From NCBI GenBank assembly GCA_014526335.1, contig JACTAT010000013.1, positions 3,011,987 to 3,075,986 of the forward strand: a stretch of 64,000 nucleotides of DNA, in the 5' to 3' direction. Made by a program: the position numbers and the translations under genes. Positions 35,101 to 50,100 of this stretch are shown here, piece by piece. Numbering within the stretch: the first letter of the stretch is position 1; each line of letters begins with the position of its first letter. Below the pieces are notes generated by a model. The model had not been told where the DNA came from. It did not search any database and worked only from the letters and a program-made list of their open reading frames with translations. The stretch comes from Chrysaora quinquecirrha (taxonomy: Eukaryota > Cnidaria > Scyphozoa > Semaeostomeae > Pelagiidae).

Positions 35101-38100
35101 GTTTAATCCAACTGCATCAAATATACAACGGAATATTTCTTTTGCATTTTCAAGCTGCATACCACTGGTTGGGAAACTGACCATTGGGCTCATATTACCA
35201 AAGAGATCAACACTCTTTTTTCTTCTTTCCTCGATAACGGTGGCTGCTAAAAGGACAAAATTGTTGCCTTTATATGCACTTAATATACTTAAATATTGAA
35301 AAGTTTAAGTGACTAGGCTCAGCATAGCAATTTTACCGCGGGTCTTATATTTTTACACGTCACCAATGCTGCCAAAGCAGAGAACAAAGAATGTCATTCC
35401 CTATATAAAATTTAGAATAGCTAGAGCCATGCTTAAAGAACATGTTTCTTCTGTGACGAGGAATTCTTACAGTTTTCAGCCGCAGGTTTAACAATACAAA
35501 GTTCAAAGTGGAAACAGCTTAACATTACTTTAAAGTACTAAAATTATAAAGTTATATACCCAGATTTATATACCAAGGGGTTGAAATGAGAAAATCAAAT
35601 GAGAGTATTTATTGTGTTTCAACAGAAATAAGCACACGCGGGTGGGCCCCGCCAAAAAACCAAACAATGCTTGTCAAACATAAGAAATATGCTTATCAAA
35701 CAATGTTTCAACGTTTGGTCACATCAAAAGACAGAAATAAGCAGAATTTGTTGCACTGTGTTTTTTAAAATTGTCAAAAACATTTTTGCTTGATGCAAGC
35801 AAAAATGTTTGACGAGCAATTTTTTGCGACGTTGCAAAATGGTTAAACATTTTGCTTTAGAAAACAATTTCAAATGTTTGACAATGGTATATCGTTTGGC
35901 CAAGGCCGTACCCTAAGGTTTTGAAAACAAGCCCTCCTATTATTAAATTTGGAAACATTGTCAGCCCCCCCCCCACTTACGAGGACCTCCTACAACGGAA
36001 TTTGGAAGATGAAATCCATAGCATTTGTACGATTCACATACTCGCATACTCGACTAACCTGTTTGATCACTTTTTGTCGCGATTTCTTCAATGACTTGCG
36101 GATCATTGACTGGACTCTTTGCCTGGTCACTTGCTTGTCTTGGTGAATTGGTTGAAGAAAGCCAATCATACAAAGTTAGGTCTTCTTTTTTCTTTTCATT
36201 TTCATCAACAAATTCAGCTCCACTGCTAGAAGCCTGAGAAGATCTCCGACTCAAAAGGCTTTTGCTCAGTGATTCTGGTGATGATGACAGGCTACGGTAT
36301 TGAGCTGAATAGGTCTTGCTTTCTCTCTTTACTGCATCTGAAATGAAACAGTAAATATGAGACATCGCATGCAGATGATATATTTTGTCTTAACGAACGA
36401 AGGAAATGAGACAGTGCGATTACCAATAATCAACGAACAATACTTAAAACTTTTGAGTCTAAGGCAGTAGTTCACTAGTACGAAACAGCTAGTCGCTTAA
36501 CTCTATAGCGTATTTTGTTTATCTTCAGGTAGCCTAACGCTATGGGCAAAACGATCAAACATTGTTGGTCAAACATCTAAGATTTGCTGTACAAAAAATT
36601 TTTACCATTTTGACATGTTACAAAACATTGTTCGACAAACAGAATTTACTTAGCAATATTTTTTGAAAAACTCCGAAATCATTTGTCGTTTTAAAGCAAC
36701 CATAAAAGCATAAAATGTTTGACGAGCGATGTTTAACAACCAGGCAAAACAGGTCAGAACAGGCGAAAAATGTTCTCCAGTTTTACAAACATCACGCAAT
36801 GAATTATGCTTGTCAATTAATGTTTCGTGACACGACCAAGCGTTCAAACATTGCTTGATAAGTAGAATCCTAATGTTTGACAAACAATGTTTTATCATTT
36901 GCAGGGCCTAACGAAAAACGAATCGTTTCGCCCCTTTTTTCAAAATTTGAAAGTTTGATCAATTCGAAAGGTTGCTTTGATCAATAAAAAGAACTAAGAA
37001 GGAAAATGGGGCGGTGTTAATGTAGCCATATTCGTAGAATTATAATAATAATAATTACATCAAACTCAGATACCTGTTTTTACAGTTTTAGATGCTGCTA
37101 CATTTCCACTCGATTTTGGACTAGTTATAATCGCAGATTCAGATGTTTCCTGGCCATCGTCAAGACTGATTTGACCACGCATTAAAATGGCAAGATCTTT
37201 TCTGGTTAAAACTCCTCTGCCGACAACAGGTTTTCTACTGTCTGGTTTGATAAGCACGTCTTTTCTCGTAGAGCCAATTATTACAGCGTTCCACTGTCTA
37301 GCTAAAGCATGTATTCCTGAAAAGAAAAGTTTTCCGAGTGAAATAAACAGAAACAAATGTGTCGCTGTATATTGCACTATTAAATTAAAGCTACGTTTAG
37401 TTTGAAAGATATCATTAGATACAAAATATGGACAATATATAGCCAATATTTTCCAAGCCTAATACTACAAAATATAAATAATATTTGACCATTATTGTCC
37501 AAGCTTAATACTACAAAATATACGTTTAGCCAATATTGTCCAAGCCTAACACTACTAAACATACACAATATTAGCCAATAGTATTTTCCAAGCCTAATAC
37601 TACAAATATACACAATGTTTAGCCAATATTGTCCAAGACTAATACTACAAAATATACACAATGTTTGGTCAATATTGTCTAAGCCTAATACTATAAAATA
37701 TTAACCTAAAGCAGACAAAACCGTCTATTCTCCATCAGTTATTACTCTGCCCGTGTTTTAGTCATTGAAGACCCCCCAGCTAAAGTGAATAGTAACAAGG
37801 CCAATTTAGGTAATGTCGACTCATAATATTATATTAAGGCTACTTAAGATAGTGTATAATTTAAATCTAAGCATGATATCTTTTCGAAGAAGTAAAAGAA
37901 TCAGCATTTTTATTTCATACCTTTTTCAAGAACATCAATTTTAGGCAAACTAGCTTTATCCTCGAGTGAAGTCAGAATGTCTTGCAACCTTGATCCTGTT
38001 AACTGCCTTCTGAGTACATAAATAAGCTGACTTGAATGTTCCTCTTGAAGATATGTGGATAGATCAGTGCACATCGAATTGATGTTGTGCTAGAAACAAT

Positions 38101-41100
38101 AACAGCTGTAAGTTCCAATATTTTTCTGCTTGTTACAGTAATGCCTCAAAACGTTTCAGTGTCAATTGCATTTTTGAAAATGACATGTAACTTTCTACAA
38201 ATGTACATTAATTTAAAGTGCAGTATATTTTTATACGAATCCTGCAAATGTTTTTGAAATTGTTTGAACAATTTTCTGTCTGTTCTTAGCGAAAGTGTTT
38301 GACAAACAAAGTTCTGCAACGTAACGAAACGCTAAAAATATTTATGTTCTACAAGTAAAATGTAAAATTTTCTTCAAACAATGTTTGTTCGTTTGATCAG
38401 AACCATTCATTGGTAAAAAAATTTCCACGAAATTATCGCGCCAAACAGAGAGATATTCGAAAGAACAAATTAGAATATACCATACTACTATATACTACTC
38501 CTATACTTTTTTTAACTTGAAAAAGTAACAAGCAAAAGATTAATAAAAGACAGTTTCTTAGATATAAGAAAATAGGACACACTGTATTTAGTGTTGCAAG
38601 TTTTTCTCCCAAAGAAGCACAAAGGTAAATGAAAAAACAAAGTAAAAATCTGCTTGTATAGTACCTTGACAAGTAGCTTTCCTTTGTCTGGTAGTGATTG
38701 CGCCATAACACAAGCCAAGAGACCATATCGATTCTTTTTGTAGCTGTTTCTTACTGCGTCAATAGCTCTGAAGAAATCTACATATGCAGGAATCCAGCAA
38801 GACACTGAAGGCACTATACTTGTAACTAGATTCACACAGTGATCATTGCCTTCTTGTAGAACTTTCAACCTGGTCGGATGTGCAAGGTTAAACCAAACTC
38901 CTTCAACTTGTAGCTGACCTTGTTTTGTTGTCTGATAAGAAAATTCTCTTAAGTCCGTTTCTTTGTTAGTTAAGTCTCCAAAGTTAGTACTGTCTGATGG
39001 AAGATTATCAGCGGCATCTACATTGAAGTCTGTAGCAGACTTTTCTCTGGCACCGTCTGTGTTTTCTTCTGCCTGGCTCTCATTAATTTCAAGCCCAACA
39101 TCTCCTATGACGGTTTCCTCGTGTACCAACAGCGGGCTTTTGACTGTTGGCTCAACGTCAGACAACATCTTGAGTTCAAGGTCTGCACTTGCAGATTTCT
39201 TCTCAGCCGCCCCTATACCGGAGGTCGGCTTCACAGCTTTGTCGACAGAAGCACTGGCATTACTGCGTCTCGACCCAGTTCTTGTCTTGAAAGCCTTATC
39301 TTCAGCAGAATCATGTCTGCGATTTAAAGTTCCTCTCCTCCTGGTTGACGATCTCTTTTCCTGTTCCAAATCTGCAATCTGACACAGTTTTTCACCAGAG
39401 AAGACATTCCCAGTAACTTTACGCAGACCACATTCCATTATAATCTTCCCAACCGGTTCACTGTTTTTCTGCTCCAGCCAGCTCAGATCATCAACATCAA
39501 CATCGTCTCCTCGATGCAACGAAAACGGAACCATGGTCTTACAATTAGGCACGGCTGTAACACTACCACTAAACGCATCCTGTATCTCACAGTCCATTCT
39601 CTGCATTTGAATATCAATATTCTCAATTCCAGCCTTTAGGCCATCCTCACTGCTATCTATGACATCATACAGTTGCTTCAAAAGCAAATAGTCGTTATTC
39701 AATCTGAAAACAGCACGTCTTTGAAGCAACGATAAAGTCAGCTGTTTTACAGCAGGGTGGTGATTTTGACCAGTGTGGCAAAGTTGGATATTTGAAACAG
39801 AGGCAGCTAGTGTTACGGTGCATGTTCTTTTCGGCGATTCAAAATCCGCAGAGAAATTACTTCCGATTTGTCCAGACAGTGAAGATTGCTCAGAAACGCA
39901 GAATGGCTCTGCTGATACTTGAAGTGAGACGAAGTTTATCTGTGGAACGTTGACTGATGTTACTGAATAAGACGCAGGAAAGAGGCTGTTTAGAAGGAGT
40001 TTTGTTGATTTTGGTTGCTTTGTATCCTTGTGCTCTTCAAGAATTTGAAACGCTTGATTTTCACTGTGTTTTTCTTTGGATGAGTTTATGCAGCTGAGGT
40101 GGAGTGAATCCATGATATAAGCAGGGTGCTGTATTTTATCTTGGGACTTCAAAGACTGAATGTACCTAAAAATTCAGACAAATGGAACACAACAATTAGA
40201 CGATAACAATTCAGTTCTGCCTGTTGCAAATTCTTCAAAAATTTCCCCATTGGAGCATCGTAGAACGGTGAGCAACCCCTTAACTCTTCAGAGATAGTAC
40301 ACAAGTACTGAAATTTTTCTTGATAAAACGGTAGTAGCAGAGGGTCTCAAAACCACCATAGTTAGGAGAAGCGATAGCGTTAGAGCTGCAGAGTTTCCAA
40401 AATCAAGTCAGGTTACCTTTCACATGTTTGTAGAATAATTGGTGTAACTATGATGTCAATGCTTTTATGAACTTTGATAGAAACCACAGTACGATCTTCA
40501 ATGGATTCTTTAGGCCATTCCCTAAAAAAATCATTATGATCATCATCATACCATACTCTTATAGAAACTTCGATTATACTTTTATAATTATTATATTTAT
40601 ACTTTTTCATTAGTTTGAACCAAATAGTTTCTAAGAAACAGACTTCATTACTCGGCTCTCAAGATTTGGAATGATACACCTGCTGAAATTGCGAACTACC
40701 CACCTAAAGTGGTTTTTAAAGATACAGTTGACATTCGCTATCTCGAACTCTCAAGGGAAACTGGAATTTGTTCGAGATAGCGAATGTTCGAAATAACAGA
40801 TGCCCCATGTAAATATACAAATTATAGTTTTTAAGTCAGAAAAGGAACCCCTATTAAAATGCAGGGCTACTGGTCCATAATTTCATCAGACAAGTCTGCT
40901 ATTTTTTACAAAGGAGTCAAAGCTCATCTGCTTTCAGCCCTACTGTTGCTGAAATTGAGATAATGGCGATGCAGCACATCATCTATTGTATACATGGGCA
41001 GCATATCACTTAGCTGCTGCCATTCCCGCTCCGCTAGGCGAACTTATACATATTTTCAGCCTGTCTCATTATCCAGTTCAGCAGAAAATTTGCCAAAGTT

Positions 41101-44100
41101 CGAGATAAAGAGAAGGTTTTCCTCCATGGGAAATCGAAAATGGTTCGAGACAGCGAATGTTCGAGATAACGGGGTTCGAGATAGCGGATGATTTTTCTAT
41201 AAAAATCCTTATACCAAAACGAGGGGAAATGGAAAATCGTTCGATATAGCGAATGTTCGAGATAGCGGGCAGTCGAGATAGCGGATGTCAACTGTAATTT
41301 TGATTTGAAACCCATCTCTTGAGCTAGACTCTGAAATTCTGCACTTTGCTCAAAGACAATTGCAACAGCTACCTGGAAAATGGCAACAACAAGGTTTAGA
41401 GCCAGGTGTTGTGCGCACCGGTGAAAAGCAATAGCTTTGATTGTGCGGTGTGCAAAAATTCCAGTCTTGGTTTAGGGGGCCTTAATTCAGAAATTTCTTA
41501 AAACTGCTCTTAGATGTTATGTAATCTTAATTTTCTTAATAGACTATTAGAAAATATAGATAATTTGATAATCAATTGATAATTTATAAGAACATAGAAA
41601 ATGAATGAAAAAATAAATAAGTTATGAAATAATAACTCAAGAAAGAGGCCTAAAAGTTCGACCTTGGACCTCTTATCTGCTGATAGAATTACAGTACACA
41701 AGAACAAAGTAATACAAAAGTACCATTCTACCTTGTATCAACATCTGTGGGATCATCATTATGAAACACTCCATCATCATCGCTCTCTATGTCAATGCTT
41801 CCTGCGCCAGTTTGTAAACGAGTCTTGCTGACTATGACAAACGATGGTCTTCCTTTACCCTCGTATTGGAAATTCGGCATCGCAGTGGCAGACGCTGCTC
41901 GAATCGACTACAACAGATAACAATGCGAATCACAAAAGAAAACGTTCTCTACTGATTTAAAAATCTTATCAGAAAATTAAAATGTGCGAAAGAAACATCA
42001 CTCTAAATGTTGTTTTCCATTTAATCTTTCCCTCTTTGCAACAAGTGACCCTGAAGTTTGCTAAATACACTTGAGAACCAACGTTGGCCTGGTTAGTACT
42101 TGTGCCTTATCTATTTTGGTTTAGTATAATTTGAATATTATTTCAATGTTGAAATTTTTTACCAGTCTAAAGGCCTAGCAGTCTTATATTATTATCGTTA
42201 TTTGCACAAGGACGTACTGCTTTAAGTCTGAATCTAGTAGGCCCAAACAACAATTATAGACGATTTATGGAAATTTACTTTACGGCAACTCCAGAATAAA
42301 CTGTTAATAAGCTCAAAAATTACGGACCCGCTATTTAGCTTTAGATAAAACTGTTCGAAACAGGATATCGCTGGTAAAATCAAGATGCTCCGCCAGTACA
42401 TTAAAAAATCTAAAAGAACTTCAAAATAATGGGAGCAGCTTGTTCGGATTAAAGATATTCCTGTTAGAAATCAAGGTACTATGGGAGCAGCTAGTACACT
42501 GAAATAACTAGCAGCATTTCATAATACAGATCGTCAGTGCTCCGAGATTTACATTAAGAAAAAGTCTTACCTTTAGGCCATTCATCAAGCTATATCTTCG
42601 GTGGAGTTCCTCTGGGATTTTATGTTTCCAGTTGGAGCAATTTGTTCTTCTAAGATGCTCTCCATACAGTGACGCAAGTGCTGGTAAGATCAATGGCTTA
42701 TATCCATTCTGAGGCCCATCAGCAACATCGAAGGATACTAAATCTTCTTTAGATGAAACTGCTGAGATGAATGACTCCATTGAAGAACCGGATACTAATG
42801 AAATGATCGAGTCTCTTGGTTTTGATTTCTTCGGCGCTGCATCGGTGCTTTCAATATCAGGGTCGATTCTAAAGAAATTCAATACAAAAAAGCTTTGAGC
42901 ATAATTTCCTGCTATTGAAAATAGAAAGAACCAGAAAATGTTGGGTTTCCTTAGCCTACAAAGTAGTACGGACGAGTTGGTGGTAGCGGTTAGTAGTACG
43001 GAATGTGTATAATACAGTACAAAAATCTTGGGAGCTAAAAAATGTCCAATTTTAGCCAATTATTATCTTCGTCTATTTATTCATCAGTTGTTTGACAAAA
43101 ACGTGACAAAAAATAACCAGATATTTAATGATTCTCCGAAATTGGGAAAGGGGAGTCATGCCTTTCCCCTACGCTACACACTAGGCATATCACTGATAGT
43201 ATAGTATAGTAGGCTAAAGTATAGGAAGTAGTGTATATTATTCTACAGTATAATGGGGGTATAATGTGGCACCGTCTGGGATGCCTTGAAAAGATACCCC
43301 ATTGCGAAAGTAGGGACCTTTTTGTTGATTTTGGAATAAAATGTAAGCAATTAACAAAAATGACGCAATGTGTTTGCAGCAAAGAAAAGGGATTGAAACG
43401 GGTTCCCAGTATGTCTTGCAAATTTAGAAGTTTGTTTGTTTTTTTCTTCAACTTTTATGCACTTAGGGAATTATCTTAAAATAATGTAGCAAAAATGTGT
43501 CAGCAAATGGTGCAACAGGGGCACAGTACTAAACTAGAAGTAATTTCAACAGCAATAGGTATTTGCATAACATAAAATTACATACCCAATAGATGCAACC
43601 ATGCTTTCACATGAATAAAACGTTCCTTCGCTTTCAGTTCGCTGTCTGCTGTTTGAGCTAATACTAGAAACACCAACGTCAGACCGTGAGCGATCTTGAG
43701 GCAGTTTTGAAGCAATGCTGTCTTTGTATGCCTCCGAATACCTCAAAGAGCCACTCATATTTGACGATGACCATAGACCAACACTGTCAGAATCTAAAAA
43801 AAATGACATTTCTGATATGTTCTGGTAAAACTAATAGAAGTCTTACTCAATCAACCCCTGACAATTCAAATGATTCAATAACAAATTGGATTGAAATTTA
43901 ATCAAATCTACAACGAGCTATAGCAAAAATAAGCACAAACTGATATAGTTATTCTAATCACAAGATAACCTTACTGTTTTGTCGTATCATAGTAAATAGA
44001 TTAAACTATAGAATATAGAATATATATTGATTATGGTCGTATGCATCTACAGCATTATATATCTTAGTGCTGGGTATAGCAGCGAGTCGTGGTGTTGTAT

Positions 44101-47100
44101 TGTTTAAAACATTTTAAAACCCTGGTCAAAAGATCGAACATTGTTTGTCAAACATTTGAAACTTACTTGTCAAATAAAATGTTTAACCGTACGACCACGT
44201 CGAGAAACATTGTTCGTCAAACGTTTATTCCTTGCGTCAAATAAAAAACATTTTCGAACTTTGAACAAAAACATTGCGCAAAGAATTGTGCTTATTTATA
44301 CTTGTGAAGCAATGTTTTGTGACGTAGCCAAACGTTCAAACATTTATTGATAAGCAAATTTCAAATGTTTGACAAACAATGTTTGATCGTTTGGCCAGGG
44401 CCTAAGGCTTAGAAATAAACCAAAAACTAAAGACAATATACCTTTGTTTGCTCGCATCCTTCCAAGCGTACTGCCTGACTTCGCTCGTTGGCTGAGTTGT
44501 GAAATTTTCCTCAGATGTAAAGAGCTTTCCCCGATGCTCAGATTAGACGAGATCACACTTCCCTGCTTCAGTCTCTCTGTAATACCCTGCCTATCATTAG
44601 CACCACCCCACAGGCTTTCACTTCCATACCTTCCAAACTTCTTTTCTCCAGCATCAAGAACTTGTGTTGTGAAGAATTTAACTCCATTGATGTTATTTCC
44701 GAAGAATCTACAACCACCAACACAACCACAAATCGAAGATTTCGCACGATCAGCTGAGATTCTGCTTTTCAGTTGCAGAGGGCTCCATAAGAACCAGAGT
44801 CGTTTCAAAAGCTGATCATGTCTACGTAAGAACTCTTGTTGCTCATTGAATAATGTTATGTCATTGCTGAATGTAGTGATATCTGCAGTTATAGGCCCAA
44901 ATGCAGCAACTGCAACTTCTATCCATTTCAAGGAATGCATGTAAATCGACTGCTGCCGTGTATTACCATTCAGTGAGTCTATTTCTTCAGGAGGCGACAG
45001 ATCCTGCACGTATTGCTTGATTGATAAATCGTTCAGGAAGAAACTGCATCCTTTGGAGATTGTACTTGTGTGTGATGTACAAGATGATATTCTAAGAGGT
45101 GCTGCCTGAAAGGTGAAGATAATTTTATAATCTGAGTCACGTAATATTATTTTAATAATCCCAATTACATTATAAACGGTCTGCATCTTTTAGAACTTAT
45201 AATTGGCAGTAAGAAGACCAAGGTATGGCTAATGGTCTAACACTGTTTTCCAGAAACCTAAGATTTGCATTACAAGTAATGTTTGATCGTTTGGTCAGGC
45301 TTAAGGGATATAAACCCAAGCAAAAGCAAAAGCAAAAGCTAAAGCAAAAGCAAAAACAAACATAAACATAAACATACACATAGACATAATATAAACATAA
45401 ACATAAACATAAGCATAAACATACACATAGACATAATATAAACATAAACATAAACATAAACATAAACATAAACATAAACATAAACATAAACAAAAGCATA
45501 AACATAAACATAAACAAAAGCATAAACATAAACATAGACATAAACATAAACATAAACATAAACATAAACATAAACATAAACATAAACAACGAAAGTAACA
45601 GCATCAAGTTTTATCTTACCTTGATATTGCAAGCACATTCAGCTTCAACAATAAACAAATTTACTGTTTCCACAGAAAATCTTGACATTTTATATTTCAG
45701 ATCAGCTTCTGTAGGACAAAGCATTGGTTTGGCAGCTTGCTCATCTTTGTTCTTTAATAAGGGTATTTCGAAATGCTTGCATTCTTCTTGTAGAATTCCA
45801 TGTTGACATTTCGTGTCAGGGCTCGGAGGGGTGAGAATGTTTTCTTCATCCAGTAGATGCAACCCAAACACTTCAGCCCACACCATGATTGATTGCAACT
45901 GCAAGAAATTGCGATAAAGTTACTTCTATTCAATGATATTGTACAAAGACCTGCCCTTCTGCAAGAAAGACAGCATGAAAAGGGAAAAGCACTGTAACTG
46001 GACCACACTAAAGAGGAACAACAAGCATAATAACCCCCCTTGCATACCAACCACATCAGGCAAAACGCATAAGCAAGCATAAGCCTTTAAGCAAGTATAT
46101 TCTACCACACCAAGCAGACTATCAAGCAACCAGGGTGTAAGAAACATGGATGAACTTTGAATGCCTATTTCCCATTATTCTGGTCAAAATCGTGTGCGAC
46201 AACTTGTTCAAAGCGCCTCCTTCCTCATATCGATGTCGAGGGGGACTTTAAGCTAGTATGATGGTTGTCTACATGATGGTTGTCTCAATAGTTTTGGCAA
46301 TGGTTGTGGTAAAAAAACCTGCTTCTATCGTGAAAGAGGGTTTCAATTTTTTATCGACTGTATCAAGGAAATGGAACTGCTTACAGTCTCGAAACAAATG
46401 ATTGGCAAGGTCGTTTTTCAAATGAAATCTATCATTAAATACTTTGTACATAAATCTATGACTCAAGCATTGATTCAAAACTTTTGCTAATACCTGTGGC
46501 AAAGTAATTTTCCCAGTGATACTTCCACACTGAATTTCCGTCAACCAGGCATACTCTATGGTATCTGCACCAAGAGGTACGTCTTTGTCTGAGAAAAATG
46601 CATGACCACGAAACTGAAGACCAGATAACGATATGAATCCCCTCGATAAATGCATGTGCTCTGATTGCCGCTAAAGAAGAAATCATTATCCAATATTAAG
46701 TCTTATAATAACATTAAAACTTATAATTATGTTAAAAGAAATTATCATTATCATCAGGATAATAAACACCATCTTAATCAAAATCACTGTCTTAATCATA
46801 GCCGCTAGTATAATCATGATTGTAATATTTCATGATTACAATCATAATGAAAACCACGATCTGAAAACATAATCATAATCACAAACACGAACATAATCAT
46901 AATCACAATCATAATCACAATTACAATCATAATCATAATCATAATCACAATCATAATCACAATCTTAATCATAGTCATTGCATATGATAATCATGATCAT
47001 CAAATCAAATTCATAATCATGATCATTAACATTATCATAATAATATCCTATGGCATTATATCAATCATTGTAATACTACCTTGTAGGAATCCTTGACGAC

Positions 47101-50100
47101 AATGGTAGCAGGTGATGTAATAAGCTGCAACCTCGTTTCTCTGTATGTTTTATTCATTTCAAAGGTCAATCGTTCAATATTCAATATAGGCGACGATGGC
47201 TCATCCAATAAACCGTGCTAGAAATAAAATCGTACGGTAAGAAAGGAATTGTCAACAATTTCTTGAATGAACATCTATCATTTAAATAGTTATTCCCAAG
47301 CAGTAGTTTTACACGCTGCTGATCTTTCTTGTTGCATATCATGGACAAATTATACTGGAACCCAAATAGTTTCACTATCATTTATAGATTCTCCCTTCTC
47401 CCCCGTTACAATTCAATTCAACGATGAAACCTACAGCAAAGAGTTTCTTAAGTGCAAAATTATAAATCAGCTATACCTTGATCATTTCCCCTTTTATATC
47501 TAGTAACACAACTGTAATATTAGCATGCATTGGTCTGAATTGTCTTGCATCTTGATTTTCAGTTGTTTGGTTCTTTCTGCGATGCTTTGGTGGACCACTG
47601 TCTTTAACAGCATTGAATTCTGTTGGTTTTGTGCAACACCAAAGTAATTCTCCTTCAAAATGGAAGACACATTTATAACATATTGAACATTCGATACTCT
47701 TATCAAACGCTGGACGCACGTTCAGTGATGTGGGAAGATGCACGTAAAACGTCAGGTTGCAATAGGATAAGAGCTGCGAGCTGACTTTCTTTCTGAGCGT
47801 AATCTCACTACTTGATTGCTTGCACGTAAATTTCGAAAGGGCAATAATAGAAACTAAAACGACAATAAGCAAGAAAAAATGGTAGTACCACAGAAAATAT
47901 CACAGTAACCGTAGAAAGATCGACATTGCAGACACTTTTCTTAATTTGCTAATGTAGATTTAGGTACTTGGCAGCTGTACAGTTGATATGAGTCCATGGC
48001 TGTTGCCTCCGGACTAATAATCTAAATGTAAGCCCTGGGTACTCGCTTACCGACCACAAAAGAGGAATCTTGTGGAAGACAATCAAAACGAGGTTCGAGG
48101 TCATTAAGGTCCTCATCATGCAGTCAACTTCTATTCCAGTTTATGCCGAGTCTAAAGACTAGTGACATACAATGATCACAGGATAAAAATACCACACAAC
48201 AGTGTGTGCCGATCGCATTTGACAACACTGCATACGCATTCTGCTACATCCCTGACCAAACGATCAAAAATGTTGGTCAAACATTTGATATTTTTTACAA
48301 GCAATGTTTGACCATTTAGCGACGTCATAAATTACTGCTTGACAAGCACTTTCTTTCAGCAATGTTCTGAAAAACTTCAAAACATATGCTGCCCTCAAGC
48401 TAAAAACGCATAAGAAAGCATAAACCCTTAAGCAAGCATATTCTACCACATCAAGCAGACTATCAAGCAACCAGAGTGTAAGAAACAATGTATTGTGAAA
48501 CATGGATGAACTTTGAATGCCTATTTCCCATTATTCTGGTCAAAATCGTGTGCGACAACTTGTTCAAAGCGCCCCCTTCCCTATATCGATAGGGAGGGGT
48601 ACCTTAAGCTAGTATGATGGTTGTCTACATGATGGTTGTCTCAATAGTTTTGGCAATGGTTGTGGTAAAAAAAACTGTTTCTATCGTGAAAGAGGGATCC
48701 AATTTTTCATCGACTGTATCAAGGAAATGGAACTGCTTACAGTCTCGAAACAAATGCAGTCAACTTCTATTCCAGTTTATGCCGAGTCTGAAGACTAGTG
48801 ACATACAATGATCACAGGATAAAAATACCACACAACAGTGTGTGCCGATCGCATTTGACAACACTGCATACGCATTCTGCTACATCCCTGGCCAAACGAT
48901 AAAAAATGTTGGTCAAACATTTGAGATTTTTTACAAGCAATGTTTGACCATTTAGCGACGTCATAAATTACTGCTTGACAAGCACTTGCTCTCAGCAATG
49001 TTCTGAAAAACTTCAAAACATATGCTGCCCTCAAGTTAAAAATGTTTGACCAATAATGGTTGGTCGTTCGGCAAAGGCCTTAGCCTATGCTAATACCAAA
49101 GAAGAATTGAAAAAATATATCTAATAAAAGAAATTCCTACCTTGAACCCAAGTACAAACTGCCTGAACAGCGAACCGAGCAATCTAATTGAAAGCGGACC
49201 GGCTTCAAGTTCAACTGTAATGAGGTCGGGTTCAAGACTGGATGGTTCTTTATCAGCATGATCAACACCAAGACTCTTATTAATCCTGTCTATATATTCA
49301 TTACTAACATGGACCGGATGGTATTTGTAGAAAATATTGAGAACCAAGACCGGTGTTGAGCAAACATCTACCCATCCGGATCCGGTTTTCCTTCTCCAGC
49401 CTTTCATCGGTTGATCCTCGTTATTTTTCGAAGTTTTTCGACCGGTGTCATCTTTACTAGCTTGTCTATCATCCATAGCTTCATCAGTGTCCGATATTAT
49501 ACTGTTGATTCGAGACATGCTCGGGTTTCGATTCTGATCGCTGTTTCGAGTTAACGACAGCACACTGCGACGAAGAGTGTTTGATTCTGGCAAAAACATC
49601 CGCAAGACAAGAGTTTCCGCGCGGCAGAAGAAACGTAATTTTTCGACTTGCGGTAGAAACTGCGTAAATGGGAGTAAGAACGTGACTTCGAGAGCTTCTC
49701 CACAGAACGCAAGTTGGCCTAGAAAATAAAACAAATACATAAGAAATGAAAATCCAACAGCTATCCTTGAGATACCCTGTATACAAAGGAAGTAAATAAA
49801 TGAAAACTTACTATTTTCATTATCATTAGTACAATCGATCCAGTTATGTTCGTTGACAAGGCAGACAAGTTCATAGTCTTTGAAGTGAAACCTGAATTCC
49901 CATTCATAAGGTGCAAAGTAGGCTATATCAGCTGGTTCAGTAACTGACCAATCATTGAGCAGATCTAAAAAAGAGATCAAAATTAGTATGAAAGTTGTCC
50001 TACGCATAAAAGGTATGATTTTGCTCATGTTTAGAAAAATTGCACTCTCTCGGTGAAATGGTGTATTAGCGCGAAACGCTACCGAGACTAGGGCTCGAAC

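Larger units (their letters stand above)
31575..38089 (-). other. BLTP1: BLTP1 exons 26-32
   Basis: Exons: 26 37921-38089, 27 37074-37316, 28 36059-36337, 29 34503-35246, 30 33670-33945, 31 33313-33409, 32 31575-31790. Landmarks: YLQEEHSSQLIYVLRRQLTG (26), ALARQWNAVII (27), DLTLYDWLSS (28), WRTMYNVLQLYTSSQSLLDK (29), IGGMDLESELSNLNASY (30), MTESNMTSCSVHLDGAKLIL (31), KISKSHALFSS and VDVPQHPGILRTV (32). All align in order with the vertebrate protein. Introns carry four copies of MITE family A and a 53-58-bp minisatellite. Confidence 0.9.
44442..47652 (-). other. BLTP1: BLTP1 exons 16-20
   Basis: Exons: 16 47477-47652, 17 47080-47217, 18 46494-46670, 19 45620-45898, 20 44442-45105. Exon 16 starts with the conserved ENYFG in one frame but continues into FRPMHANITVVLLD in another, implying one missing A in the A-run read from 47627-47630. 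Exon 18 carries the FISLSGLQFRGHAFFSD block. Exon 19 carries KCQHGI and CPTEADLKYKMSRFSVETVN. Exon 20 carries RLWFLWSP, CGCVGGCRFFGNNINGVKFF and a Ser-rich tail. The introns hold GTTTATG-type and AATCAT-type simple repeats and part of a duplicated segment. Confidence 0.88.

Noticed and set aside
37380..37661. ORF with SIRLGQYW repeats
   Set aside because: Translation of the 53-58-bp minisatellite in intron 26.
43125..43451. 108-codon minus-strand ORF in a BLTP1 intron
   Set aside because: Lies between exons 21 and 22 without homology or phase-compatible splice sites.
45197..45638. ORFs of alternating Phe-Met and Tyr-Val
   Set aside because: Translation of the CATAAA hexamer repeat in intron 19.
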